A stretch of DNA of 64,000 nt. It comes from Carposina sasakii (Eukaryota; Arthropoda; Insecta; Lepidoptera; Carposinidae). The stretch lies in contig CP053154.1 of NCBI GenBank assembly GCA_014607495.2, positions 15,190,001 through 15,254,000 of the forward strand, given 5' to 3'. Below, one piece after another: positions 32,581-42,604 of this stretch (position 1 is the stretch's first letter; each line of letters begins with the position of its first letter). A model generated the notes under the pieces. That model saw nothing but the letters and a program-made list of their open reading frames with translations, had not been told where the DNA came from and did not search any database. Made by a program: the position numbers and the translations under genes.

Positions 32581-32711
32581 GAAAAACTAGTATGTTCCAA
32601 AACCGGATTAGGCTGGTACTTATGCAACCAAGAGCACCTAATAGTTATAATATGAGCGAAAAGCTTACATTGCTATACAATGGAATTGAAGTGTATTTCT
32701 AGCGAGTAAAA

Positions 32712-33246
32712 CACTGGGGGCCAAATCTCGAAAAGTCTCTAGTTGGAATGAAGCCGAAACAGAACCGTTGTAGACGCTCAGAACAAAGCAATAATTACTT
32801 TACGGTGACGTAGGTAATTTAGCCGCGTGGTGCCGGCAGAGTAGAGTTTGTACCACCCCATACCTGCCCGTGGGTATGGTACGAGGCCATCGGCCAGAGG
32901 CGGGCAGCAGCGCCTCTCGTGCTGACAACATAGTCCGAAAATCACACTGCGGTCACCAACCCGCCTGCCCAGCGTGGTGACTATGGGCAAAACCCCCTGT
33001 GGCATTAGCCTTGTGGCGTGCCCTGCGGGAGGCCTACGTCCAGCAGTGGACTGCAATAGGCTGAAACGACGTAGGTAATGAGACACATTTCACCACGAGA
33101 CAGATATTTGTTTTTATTCTGTCATACTCGCGACCGACCGATGCGTTATTACTCAAGCGGTAAGTATATATTGCTTCGCACCGCGTTTCGTTAACGGTTC
33201 GTAAGTGGTTGCGTTTCGGCTAAAAAAAATCAAGAATTGTCCCCCT
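32712..33246. mobile_element. M1 MITE with nested SINE-A
   Basis: Ends 'CTGGGGGCCAAATCTCGAAA' and 'AAGAATTGTCCCCCTGG' are imperfect terminal repeats. The subterminal 'GAACCGTTGTAGACGCTCAG' and 'AACGGTTCGTAAGTGGTTGC' blocks match 60566-60841 in the opposite sense. With the 249-bp SINE and its 12-bp duplication removed, it is about 275 bp, the same as the uninterrupted copy. Confidence 0.7.
32819..33067 (+). repeat. SINE-A copy inserted in M1
   Basis: Flanked by the perfect 12-bp duplication GACGTAGGTAAT (32807-32818 and 33068-33079), proving retroposition into M1. 'AGCCGCGTGGTGCCGGCAGA' head, 'GGCCTACGTCCAGCAGTGGA' and 'CTGCAATAGGCTGAAA' end. Confidence 0.9.
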
Positions 33247-33574
33247 GGTCTAATAGTGCTCGTTCCGTATTTCAGTGTTTGCCTGGCTGGCTCTCACAAC
33301 CTATATTACTACGCAATATAAATATTGTCGTTTTATCATCAATTAATACCTTATTTGCTTGTTTATTGCTACGTTTCCGAACTGTGTCGATCCAATTAGG
33401 GTTTATCGGGTTTATACAAGAAGCAGGAAATAAGAGGAGATGTAATAAACCAAACTTGTAAACATCTAGACTCTTTCTCTCATGTAATATATAGTAAATG
33501 TCCTTATGACTGTATTTTGATCACGGCAGCTAATTTCAATGAAGATTATCCAGCAGAATATAAATATGATGATG
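33247..33574. other. Unassigned stretch
   Basis: Contains short ORFs only. Confidence 0.3.
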
Positions 33575-33840
33575 ATTATGATGATCTCCGACCGTATTTC
33601 GGCCAAGGCGACCAATCTCTACGGAGATTGGCCAGGTACGCAGGAGATATTATAGCGCACAAGTGTGTGCGCAAACACAGATGCACTCTCTATTCCGTTA
33701 CTCTCCTAGTCCGATGGGACGGAAAGCCGACACGATCGGAGAGAGATCTGGCGCAGGACCAACGGTTTTACGTTCTTTCCGAGGCACGATCTAAGTGACA
33801 ATTTTGCAAAATTAAAATATGTACATGAAATACCAATGTA
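33575..33840 (-). repeat. SINE-E2 copy, 5'-truncated
   Basis: Plus strand shows '(GAT)n', 'CTCCGACCGTATTTCGGCC', 'GGCGACCAATCTCTACGGAG', 'CAAGTGTGTGCGCAAACACA', 'GATGGGACGGAAAGCCGACA' and 'GCGCAGGACCAACGGTTTTA'. It ends at the 'GTACATGAAAT' block; the tRNA-like head is missing. Confidence 0.75.
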
Positions 33841-33884
33841 CATAAATATAATATGCAAGTATATGGATGTAAATAAAGGTAGAA

Positions 33885-34060
33885 GGGACGGAAAACCAAC
33901 AACGACCACAGAGAATTGAGTCGCAAACCAATACCTTTAATTAGTTTCCACTGGAAATAGCTAAGTTTAGTGATAATTTTACAACATAAAATCTGTACAT
34001 GAAATTCATTCCCAAGCTCGATCCTACGCCATCTGAATGGAAAATATCTAACCCATCACT
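33885..34060 (-). repeat. Diverged second SINE-E2-like copy
   Basis: 'GGGACGGAAAACCAACAACG', 'AGTGATAATTTTACAAC', 'AAAATCTGTACATGAAATTC' follow the E2 order with many substitutions. It sits directly beside the younger copy. Confidence 0.45.
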
Positions 34061-34769
34061 GTGTATTAATCGGTTCAGTATTTTGGTGTGAAAGCCAAAG
34101 AATTACATAGTTGCTTTATTTACTACTACATTTATAACATTAGTAAGGATACGAGTAGAAGGATATCGAACGTCGTTACACCATCTCCTCTATGTAACTC
34201 GTTCGTGGCTTTATAGCACATCATCCGAATTAGAGAGGTTCCGGCGTAATATCATAATGAACTAATTTAATCATCGGATTCTGTGATTGATTAGTGCGAT
34301 CATTAGATACTACCTGTTGCCCGCAACTCCATCCGCAATACAGATATTCCCAAATAGTAGAAAATGTTTCTCTAATTAATCCTAATACCTGTATCCCAAT
34401 CACAACTAATATTATAAGAGCGAAAGTCAATTTGTTTGGTACCTTTTCTATTGAGCTACGCGCCTTATAGGTTCGATATTCACATGTCTCACTTGAATAA
34501 TTACTACGAGTATACTTGACTCGGATTAGAATAATTGGAGTCAGCTACCGGCAAATAATTATATATTCTGGAAGTAATTTGAATACATCTTTGATTTCGC
34601 CATTTCGGATTCGTCTCGGCGCATTAATTATACAAAATACACGTAACGTCGATTTCTGTAATTAGCAAGATATTTTACGAGAATGTACACCTGTAATTTA
34701 ATAATATAATTTTTTTTTCCAGGTCTCCTTTGAAAACCAGCGCTGTTTGAATGGTAGCCATATCCTCAA
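34061..34769. other. Unassigned stretch
   Basis: AT-rich; no gene. Confidence 0.35.
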
Positions 34770-35024
34770 TAGAATAGAATAGAACATTTATTTCTACAAG
34801 AAACGTGGTACATAAAGATCTTATCATTTAGTTAGAGTAATAATATTGGTTCAGCACATTTCACCAGAGTCTGGCATGCAAAATTTAAAATTAATAATAT
34901 GTATTCTAAATTACATTATAAATATCTGATATCACACAAAACAATGTCACAAAGTACAAAAAATTAAATAATTACAATTATACTCGGATCTAATAATTCC
35001 ACATTTATACGTTATGTCAAAATA

Positions 35025-35558
35025 TTATTTGCGGTTCTTATATTTGAGGTATTCATCGACGGAATAGAAACATTCCTGAGTTAGCCATTTCTTAAGCCTA
35101 ATTTTAAAAATTGTATAAGGTAGATTTTTAATGTCATCTGATAATTTATTATATATTTTGATTGCCATTGGATAGCTATTTCTATTGTACAATGTAGTTT
35201 TCATGATTGGTAGTTTTAGCTTATCTGGAAATCTACTGTTAAATGTGCATTCATCTCTTACCCTATTAAATAGATTCGGATAAATTCTAACAAAATTACA
35301 CATCTCGTATATATATAGACAAGGGACCGTCAGCAAATTCATCTTTTTAAACAAAGGCCTACATGATGTAAGATTGTCAACATTATTTATTGCACGGATA
35401 CATTTTTTATGTGCTATAAATGCCTGGTTAATTTGATAGGAATTGCCCCATAAGAGGATGCCGTATCTAAGCGCAGAGCACACATAACCATGGTACGCCT
35501 GTAAAGCCGTTTTCTGGTTTGATATTTTTGTCAGTCGCCACAAGGCTTATGAAAAAGG
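35025..35558 (-). pseudogene. LINE-A RT, C-terminal block
   Basis: Encodes the thumb and C-terminal tail: ALQAYHGYVCSALRYGILLW (the 'Y..y.rS.l.YG...W' block), AHKKCIRAI, LFKKMNLLTVPCLYIYEMC, SYPMAIKIYNKLSDDIKNL and a final FKIRLKKWLTQECFYSVDEY before a stop. The order is typical of jockey/CR1-group elements. The open frame starts at the PLE-1 junction rather than at a real start codon. Confidence 0.8.
35547..35558. repeat. PLE-1 target duplication, left copy
   Basis: TTATGAAAAAGG, repeated exactly at 39627-39638. Both copies lie in LINE-A coding sequence. Confidence 0.9.
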
Positions 35559-35728
35559 TCTATTGAGGGATCGCCCACCACCGGGCCCTATACCCTCCGC
35601 TGACCCTCGGATCTGCCTACTCATGATCACGAACACAAGACACTACAGTCGCAACGAGAAGCCAGATCCAAGCACCTAGCATGCAACCATAAATACATAG
35701 CTGCTAATCCGAAAACCAATTAAAATTT

Positions 35729-35773
35729 TAATCGACATATGTTTCGCCAACACCCGTGGCATCATCAGGATTA
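35729..35773 (-). ncRNA. Hammerhead ribozyme-like motif, PLE-1 left arm
   Basis: On the minus strand: stem I TAATC/GATTA, CTGATGA core, stem II GCCA/TGGC, GAAAC, stem III of two pairs closed by ATAT, cleavage triplet GTC. This is the best match to a type I hammerhead in the window; as in the others, one extra U lies before stem II. Confidence 0.7.
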
Positions 35774-36055
35774 GTTTTCCATGTTAGTTCTATCTACCGA
35801 ACCAACTAACTAACAACTAAAACCAATGTATTGCAAATCATTTTTATACCCTCAATCAACATAAAAAAATAAATATTAATACCTACATATTAGTTTAGAA
35901 ATGTAAAATTATTATAGATAAATAATTATTAAAAATATACATTAGTTATTAATTGTTAAATTATTAGAAGAAAAATAAATTTATAATAATATTAATATAT
36001 ATAAAAAAAGGACCATATCAAGGCTGTACGACAAAGTCATTACCTTTGTCCGATC

Positions 36056-38060
36056 CTATTGACTTTGACATTGACAGATTGCAGCCAAAACTGGGCTAGT
36101 GTTTACAAAATCTATTTGATTATTTACCAAATGAATACCTGAAAATTTTGCTTTCATAATTTCTAGTTTTTCTAAAATAGACAGACGGATGCCTTTATCT
36201 GCAACATGTAGAACTCTTAACTCATTATTATCTGCCAGGGAGTGGCCCGCCTGGAGTAAATGTTCGGCAAAGTTGGATTTATTAGGATTACCATTTCTAA
36301 AAGCTGATATATGTTCCTTGTATCGAACATTAAAACTGCGACCAGTTTGTCCAATGTAACAAGCATCACATTCATCACACTTATACAGGTATACACCTGA
36401 TTTATTTTTAAGTTCCAACTTTTGTTTTGTTTTAATTAACTTTTGTAATGAATTATAAGTCCTAAACGCCACAAATATGTCTTCTTTTTTTAATAATTTA
36501 GATAATTTTTCTGAAAAACCTCCATAATATGTCAAACTACCAGTGTATGGTTTTTGAATCTGATCACTTTAGGGTATAACATTTGTTTAACCAAAATGTT
36601 TTCCTTTTTATTGACCAGATTATAAATTAATTGAGGACTGTACCCATTAGATCTGGCAATTTGAACAATGGTATTAAATTCTTTATTATAATTGTAATTG
36701 TTAAGCGGTAAAGTTACCAGTCTATGTATCATAGACTTATAAGCCGCTAATTTATGTTGCCATGGGTGGAAAGAATCAACCGGTATTGTGACATCTGTAT
36801 GGGTAGGTTTCCGGTATACAGCAAAATCATGAAATTTATCTAATCTTGATATAGTTAAAATCCAAAAAATTTATGCTATTATTAACTTCTTCTTCAATTT
36901 TGAATTTAATTTTGGCATGCTTGGTATTAATTTTGTTGACAAAAACATGAAACTGTCTCACTGAGCCTGTCCAACACAAGATAACATCATCTACATATCT
37001 AAAATAATATTTTATCTTACTATTGTTAACTATAAACTTATTTTCATACCAATCCATAAAAATTTCTGCAAGAAACGGTGACAACGGAGAACCCATAGCC
37101 AAACAATCCTTCTGTATAATAGGTGTTCCGATAACAAAAATAATTTTGGTTCATACAAAGTCTAGTCAGTCCAATAATGTTATCAACCTCCGTTGGATGT
37201 AAATTGACTTTATCACACCAAGTCTTAATTATGTCTAAACAATCTTTATAAGGAACATTTGTAAACAACTTTCTACATCTAATGAAAATAATTTTGAATT
37301 TGTAGGCAATTCTATATATTTAATTTTTTCTATTAAATCTAAACTATTTTTAACACTATACTTAGGTGTGAATTGAATTTTTTCCTTTATATAGTTATTT
37401 AAAAACGTTGCCAATTTATATGCAGGCGCTCCAATATAGGAAACTACAGGTCTAACAGGAATATTAATTTTATGTAATTTTGGTAAACCGTATAACATTG
37501 GTGTGACAGGATTCATTGAACTTACGCGTTCAATTAAATGGGGCATTTTTTGGGAAAAATATATTCTGAATTGGCAATACATTTCTTCAATTCTGCATTG
37601 AATTTATTTGTAGGATCAAAGGGCAATGTTTGAAATTCATTTGTATTTAAGATTTCCATTACCTTTTCATGATACATATCCTGTTTCATAATAACCAATG
37701 TATTGCCTTTGTCTGCTTTACTAATTAAAAGGTTGTTTTGATCTAACTTGAGTTGTACAGACTTATATATTTTTGAGTAATATGAAAATGAAGTTTTGTT
37801 AAGATTACTAGAGTTTTAATTTCCTTATGTAATTCCTTCATTTCATGAGCTAGAACGTTTTTGACAGTGGTATCTACTTTATTCCTAACTAAGGTTATTT
37901 CTGTGTCCACTGCCAAAACTTCCAAAGATTTATTGTTAATATTTTTTGGTGGACAGAATTTCAAACCTTTTGTCAACAAACTCATTCCTGTTCTGTAAAA
38001 TTTGTGTCAGAGAGATTCTCTACTCTTTTATAAAACTTGTGTGTGTCTTTCTTAATAGGC
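36056..38060 (-). pseudogene. PLE-1 reverse transcriptase / GIY-YIG endonuclease, minus copy
   Basis: Penelope-type polyprotein in several frames. In order: GLKFCPP and ADKGNTLVIM (N-terminal signature), PMLYGLPKLHK, RPVVSYIGAPAYKLATFL, FSLDVES then FTNVPYKDCLDIIKTW (motif A region), MGSPLSPFLAEIFMDWYE, YFRYVDDVILCW (catalytic YVDD), FAVYRKPTHTD, HPWQHKLAAYKSMIHRLVTL, and a GIY-YIG domain GVYLYKCDECDACYIGQTGR with a CxxC pair just ahead of it. At least five single-base frameshifts interrupt it. RT plus GIY-YIG is the definitive Penelope architecture, in which the nuclease prepares target priming. Non-functional as read here. Confidence 0.85.
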
Positions 38061-38078
38061 GGAGTATTATTAGTGTGG

Positions 38079-39085
38079 AATTTTTATGGATTGGTATGAA
38101 AATAAGTTTATAGTTAACAATAGTAAGATAAAATATTATTTTAGATATGTAGATGATGTTATCTTGTGTTGGACAGGCTCAGTGAGACAGTTTCATGTTT
38201 TTGTCAAACAAAATTAATACCAAGCATGCCAAAATTAAATTCAAAATTGAAGAAGAAGTTAATAATAGCATAAATTTTTTTGGATTTAACTATATCAAGA
38301 TTAGATAAATTTCATGATTTTGCTGTATACCGGAAACCTACCCATACAGATGTCACAATACCGGTTGATTCTTTCCACCCATGGCAACATAAATTAGCGG
38401 CTTATAAGTCTATGATACATAGACTGGTAACTTTACCGCTTAACAATTACAATTATAATAAAGAATTTAATACCATTGTTCAAATTGCCAATCTAATGGG
38501 TACAGTCCTCAATTAATTTATAATCTGGTCAATAAAAAGGAAAACATTTTGGTTAAACAAATGTTATACCCTAAAGTTGATCAGATTCAAAACCATACAC
38601 TGGTAGTTTGACATATTATGGAGGTTTTTCAGAAAAATATCTAAATTATAAAAAAAGAAGACATATTTGTGGCGTTTAGGACTTATAATTCATTACAAAA
38701 GTTAATTAAAACAAAACAAAAGTTGGAACTTAAAAATAAATCAGGTGTATACCTGTATAAGTGTGATGAATGTGATGCTTGTTACATTGGACAAACTGGT
38801 CGCAGTTTTAATGTTCGATACAAGGAACATATAATCAGCTTTTAGAAATGGTAATCCTAATAAATCCAACTTTGCCGAACATTTACTCCAGGCGGGCCAC
38901 TCCCTGGCAGATAATAATGAGTTAAGAGTTCTACATGTTGCAGATAAAGGCATCCGTCTGTCTATTTTAGAAAACTAGAAATTATGAAAGCAAAATTTTC
39001 AGGTATTCATTTGGTAAATAATCAAATAGATTTTGTAAACACTAGCCCAGTTTTGGCTGCAATCTGTCAATGTCAAAGTCAATAG
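38079..39085 (+). pseudogene. PLE-1 RT/GIY-YIG, truncated plus copy
   Basis: Starts within MDWYENKFIVNN, runs through YFRYVDDVILCW, LTISRLDKFHDFAVYRKPT, the HPWQHKLAAY block and the GIY-YIG domain, and stops at the same residue as the minus copy (CQCQSQ). Frameshifts differ from the minus copy: for example, the T-run near 38275 is longer here and keeps LTISRL readable, while GGTAGATCT-type positions are shortened. Junction with the minus copy at about 38078 has short homology (AATTTTT). Confidence 0.8.
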
Positions 39086-39368
39086 GATCGGACAAAGGTA
39101 ATGACTTTGTCGTACAGCCTTGATATGGTCTTTTTTTATATATATTTAATATTATTATAAATTTATTTTTCTTCTAATAATTTAACAATTAATAACTAAT
39201 GTATATTTTTAATAATTATTTATCTATAATAATTTTTACATTTCTAAACTAATATGTAGGTATTAATATTTATTTTTTTATGTTGATTGAGGGTATAAAA
39301 ATGATTTGCAATACATTGGTTTTAGTTGTTAGTTAGTTGGTTCGGTAGATAGAACTAACATGGAAAAC

Positions 39369-39414
39369 TAATCCTGATGATGCCACGGGTGTTGGCGAAA
39401 ACATATGTCGATTA
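39369..39414 (+). ncRNA. Hammerhead ribozyme-like motif, PLE-1 right arm
   Basis: The same elements as the left arm (TAATC/GATTA, CTGATGA, GCCA/TGGC, GTC), but GAAAC reads GAAAAC: one additional A in the conserved core. This would be expected to impair cleavage if genuine; it could also be a sequencing error. Confidence 0.55.
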
Positions 39415-39638
39415 AAATTTTAATTGGTTTTCGGATTAGCAGCTATGTATTTATGGTTGCATGCTAGGTGCTTGGATCTGGCTTCTCGTTGCGACTGTAG
39501 TGTCTTGTGTTCGTGATCATGAGTAGGCAGATCCGAGGGTCAGCGGAGGGTATAGGGCCCGGTGGTGGGCGAACCCTCAATAGAGATTTGAACTTCCGAA
39601 TAGTGACGCCTGATACAATTCAATATTTATGAAAAAGG

Positions 39639-40359
39639 GTTTATCTTTTTGCAAATCTTGTTTATGTGATTGGTCCATTTACATTGATCATTTATTATTT
39701 ATTTATGCCCAGAAACGTCGTTTCAGTAGACTCTGTTATCATCTGGTTATTATAATTTACATATATATTTTTTTTCACTTCCATTTTTTATTATAAATTG
39801 CATATATTTCGTTTTAATTAATATTCACTTTAAGGTTATTACTGTTTAGCCACGTTATTATATTTGCTATCATTTTATTAACTTCATTGTTATAGTATTA
39901 ATGTTTTTTACATGGTATTACAACAGACACGTCATCAGCAAAGAGTGTGCAATCATAATCAGTAACTTCTGGGAGATCGTTAATATAAAGCAGAAAAAGT
40001 AAAGGACCCAAGATACTTTCTTGTGGTACTCCTACTTTATTGACTCTGACAGAATACTTGTAAGTAGTTTCTGCCATACTCAGTCCCTTGTTGGATATTT
40101 CAACAAATTGCTTTCTGTCACTCAGATAAGATTTCAACCAATCATTTGCTAAACCCCTTATACCATAGATTTCACATTTATGGAGAAGTAAACTATGAGA
40201 TACAAAATCAAACGCCTTGCTCATGTCAAAGAAGATCGCGGTAACCGGTACTCGTTTATCAATATTTTCTATAATTTTCTTAACAAGCAAAAAGCTAGCT
40301 AATGTGGTTGATTTACCTTTTTGAAATCCATTTTGTTCTAGTTTAATGACATTAAACTT
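39639..40359 (-). pseudogene. LINE-A RT, catalytic block
   Basis: FNVIKLEQNGFQKGKSTTLA, VTAIFFDMSKAFDFVSHSLL (motif A), GIRGLANDWLKSYLSDRKQF, GVPQESILGPLLFLLYINDL and CTLFADDVSVV (catalytic DD). An in-frame stop follows KKH at about 39899, after which NEVNKMIANIITWLNSNNLK continues in frame and a frameshift precedes the KTKYMQF block. PQE replaces the usual PQG. Ends at the PLE-1 duplication. Confidence 0.8.
40348..40359. repeat. PLE-2 target duplication, left copy
   Basis: GACATTAAACTT, repeated at 41698-41709, within LINE-A coding sequence (the KFNVL/FNVIK junction). Confidence 0.9.
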
Positions 40360-40408
40360 TCACTATGGGTGCGCCCACCACCGGGCCCTACACCCTCCAC
40401 TGACCCTC

Positions 40409-41094
40409 AAGCTAGCAGCATACAAATCAATGATACACAGGTTAGTAACATTACCGCTTAATAACTTTAATTATGTTAAAGAAATAAATACTATTATACA
40501 AATAGCCAGATCAAATGGATATAGTGCACAACTAATTTATAACCTCATTGATAAAAAGAAAAACATTTTAGTTAAACAAATGTTGTACCCAAAAATAGAG
40601 GAGATTACAAATATTTATACTGGTAGTTTACCATATTTTGGCTATATCTCAGAAATGATTGCAAAATCATTGAAAAAACAAAACATCTTGGTGGCTTTTA
40701 AGACTTTTAATTCTTTAAATAGATTAATTAACACAAAACAAATATTACCAATTGATAAAAAATCAGGAGTTTATAGCTTGCACTGTCCTGACTGTAATTC
40801 TGTTTATATAGGTCAAACGGGTCGTAACTTCAAGATTAGATACCAAGAACATTTGGCAGCTTATAGGAACAATTTCCCTGAAAAATCACATTTTGCCAAA
40901 CACTTGTTAGTTTCAAATCATAAAATTCCAGATGACAGTTTTGTTAGTCTGTATACGTGTGAAAAGGGCATTCGTCTATCTATTTTGGAACAGTGGAGAT
41001 TTTGAAGGCCAAATATTCTGGTGTAAACCTTTAAAATGAACAGGTTGAATTTTCGTCTCCGCTATTAAACTCATTGGCTAGAATAAATAAATAA
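40409..41094 (+). pseudogene. PLE-2 RT tail and GIY-YIG endonuclease
   Basis: KLAAYKSMIHRLVTLPLNNF, QIARSNGYSAQLIYNLI, NILVKQMLYPKIEEI, ILVAFKTFNSLNRLINTKQI, then a GIY-YIG domain: SGVYSLHCPDCNSVYIGQTG with CxxC, RNFKIRYQEHLAAYRNN, SHFAKHLL and GIRLSILE. A one-base insertion at about 41000 shifts the end (LKAKYSGVNL, NEQVEFSSPLLNSLARINK stop at 41094). The RT catalytic half is absent. An open frame starting at 40346 reads through target duplication and inverted stub into this ORF, an accidental fusion. Confidence 0.85.
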
Positions 41095-41428
41095 ACAGTA
41101 ACCTTAAAATGTAGTGTCTTGTCAATGTCAATAACATTTTTGTTTTTGTAGGCAATGGAATATGTTGTTGCATACATCCTTGTTTTTCTTTACTAATTTA
41201 TCAATATTTTGGTGAATTTTTGAATTTTTTCATTTAAATTTAATTAATTCACCCAATACTATTTGGTTTGTGTGCACAAATAGTATATATTTATTTGAAA
41301 TATAAATAATGGTGGGTAATTATTTGTATATTTTTTAATACTTAGTAGAGGGTAGTTAATTCTGTGTAAGTAATGTGTTGGGTTTAGAGGTTTATAATAA
41401 TTAGTGGTTTACTAATTTATTAATTTCT

Positions 41429-41474
41429 ATAATCCTGAGGATGCCACGGTTGTTGGCGAACATATGTAGATTAT
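41429..41474 (+). ncRNA. Hammerhead-like motif in PLE-2, core damaged
   Basis: ATAATC/GATTAT stem I, CTGAGGA, GCCA/TGGC and GTA as in 24015-24060, but GAAAC is shortened to GAAC. Likely inactive if the sequence is right. Confidence 0.5.
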
Positions 41475-41697
41475 TTATCTAGTTTTTGATTTCGGAATGG
41501 TGCAATGTATCGTCTTGCATGCTAGGTGCTCGGGTCTGGTTTCTCATGGCGATTGTAGTTAGTGCAAGTGCCTGTTGTCGCAATTATGAGTTATCAGATC
41601 CGAGGGTCAGTGGAGGGTGTAGGGCCCGGTGGTGGGCGCACCCATAGTGAATGTTTGAACTTCCGAATTGTAACGCCTAATACAATTTCATTTATAA

Positions 41698-42112
41698 GAC
41701 ATTAAACTTGTCAAGAAAACTGTTTATTCTAGAGTGCATAGCCCTCTCAAAAATCTTAGATAAAATTGGTATCAGGGAGATAGGCCGATAATTTTCTACA
41801 TTTCCTTTATCACCTATTTTATACACTGGTTTTACCACAGAAATTTTCATAGCTTCTGGAAAAACGCCACATGAGAAAGAGAGATTAATTAAATAACTGA
41901 TTATTGGAGCAATTTCCATACTACATAACATAATGATCCTGGTCTGGATTTCATCGTATCCAGTTGAGTTAGTGGGATTGAGCCGTTTAATCACTTTGAT
42001 CACTTCATGGACATCCGTCGGTATTAAGAATAAACTTGAGGAAACAGGATTAAGTTTTGCAGTTACATCTTTATCGTAAGATTTATTACCGGTGTCATTG
42101 GAATTTGTCAGC
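41698..42112 (-). pseudogene. LINE-A RT, N-terminal block
   Basis: VHEVIKVIKRLNPTNSTGYD, EIAPIISYLINLSFSCGVFP, KISVVKPVYKIGDKGNVENY, RPISLIPILSKIFERAMHSR and INSFLDKFNVL: the fingers region preceding motif A in jockey/CR1-type RTs. Upstream residues (DTGNKSYDKDVTAKLNPVSS) are open to about 42112, where the copy ends. Confidence 0.8.
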
Positions 42113-42179
42113 TAATAGGGACCTGATTGGCAGCATATATACATGTAATGTAGAAGAATAACCAAACGCATACAATATT

Positions 42180-42310
42180 TCTTTGTATTTTAGTTATTTC
42201 TCTGTACAATCTAATTGTTATAATTTCATTACTGTCTTATTTTTCTTTTTTAGATTTATATAGCCTGTGTTTGTGTATAAGCCAAATAAACAATATTCTA
42301 TTCTATACCT
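42180..42310 (+). mobile_element. LINE 3' end fragment with (ATTCT)n tail
   Basis: 'AGCCAAATAAACAATATTCT' followed by ATTCTATACC is a LINE 3' tail on the plus strand, and its pentamer tail matches the LINE-A tail type at 34770. It abuts the LINE-A 5' end. Confidence 0.45.
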
Positions 42311-42604
42311 ATATATTAATAATTTTTTTTAAACGAAAAACCGACTTCCTCCCAAAACTCGAGCTTACTAAAGTAAAATTTAACTAAAGGGCAAATATAT
42401 ATTGCGTTAAGCCGTGTACGAAGTTTAGGAGGCATAATATTGTCAGATTTATATAATTTTTATATAAAATAGGCCACATGACAAAAGAGAAAAAGGACTA
42501 GGCTTCGAAACTTTACGTCTGACAATATGATGATTATGATGATAATGATGACCTCCGACCAATTTCAGTCATGGCGACTACTTCTACTCCTAGATATTAG
42601 TAAG

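Larger units (their letters stand above)
35559..39626. mobile_element. PLE-1, inverted-dimer Penelope-like element
   Basis: Two copies of one Penelope-like element in opposite orientation. The minus copy (35559-38078) is nearly complete and the plus copy (38079-39626) is 5'-truncated. Their shared parts form a ~1.5-kb inverted repeat around a ~1-kb spacer of N-terminal RT sequence. Each arm ends in a pseudo-LTR with the tail 'GGGCCCGGTGGTGGGCGA'; the left arm lacks the last ~45 bp. A perfect 12-bp duplication marks it as one integration. Inverted truncated partners are known for this class. Confidence 0.85.
40360..41697 (+). mobile_element. PLE-2, 5'-truncated Penelope-like element with inverted stub
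   Basis: The left 49 bp (40360-40408) are an inverted piece of its own pseudo-LTR tail ('GGGTGCGCCCACCACCGGGC'), fused to the middle of the RT ORF; the right end is a pseudo-LTR (about 41385-41697). A perfect 12-bp duplication flanks it. Belongs to a different PLE family from PLE-1: the protein differs at many positions, and the pseudo-LTR carries CTGAGGA/GTA rather than CTGATGA/GTC in its hammerhead. Confidence 0.85.
34770..42112 (-). mobile_element. LINE-A (non-LTR retrotransposon), split by two Penelope elements
   Basis: Reads right to left. Its three coding blocks are 42112-41698, 40359-39639 and 35558-35025, followed by a 3' untranslated region to about 34770 that ends in (TTCTA)n-like repeats. 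The blocks join correctly in the RT order when the two insertions and one copy of each target duplication are removed. There is no endonuclease domain, so this is a 5'-truncated copy of about 1.9 kb before insertion. Confidence 0.85.

Noticed and set aside
36832..37102. Possible host telomerase-like reverse transcriptase
   Set aside because: YVDD with the Penelope N-terminal signature and a downstream GIY-YIG domain identify a Penelope-like element, not telomerase.
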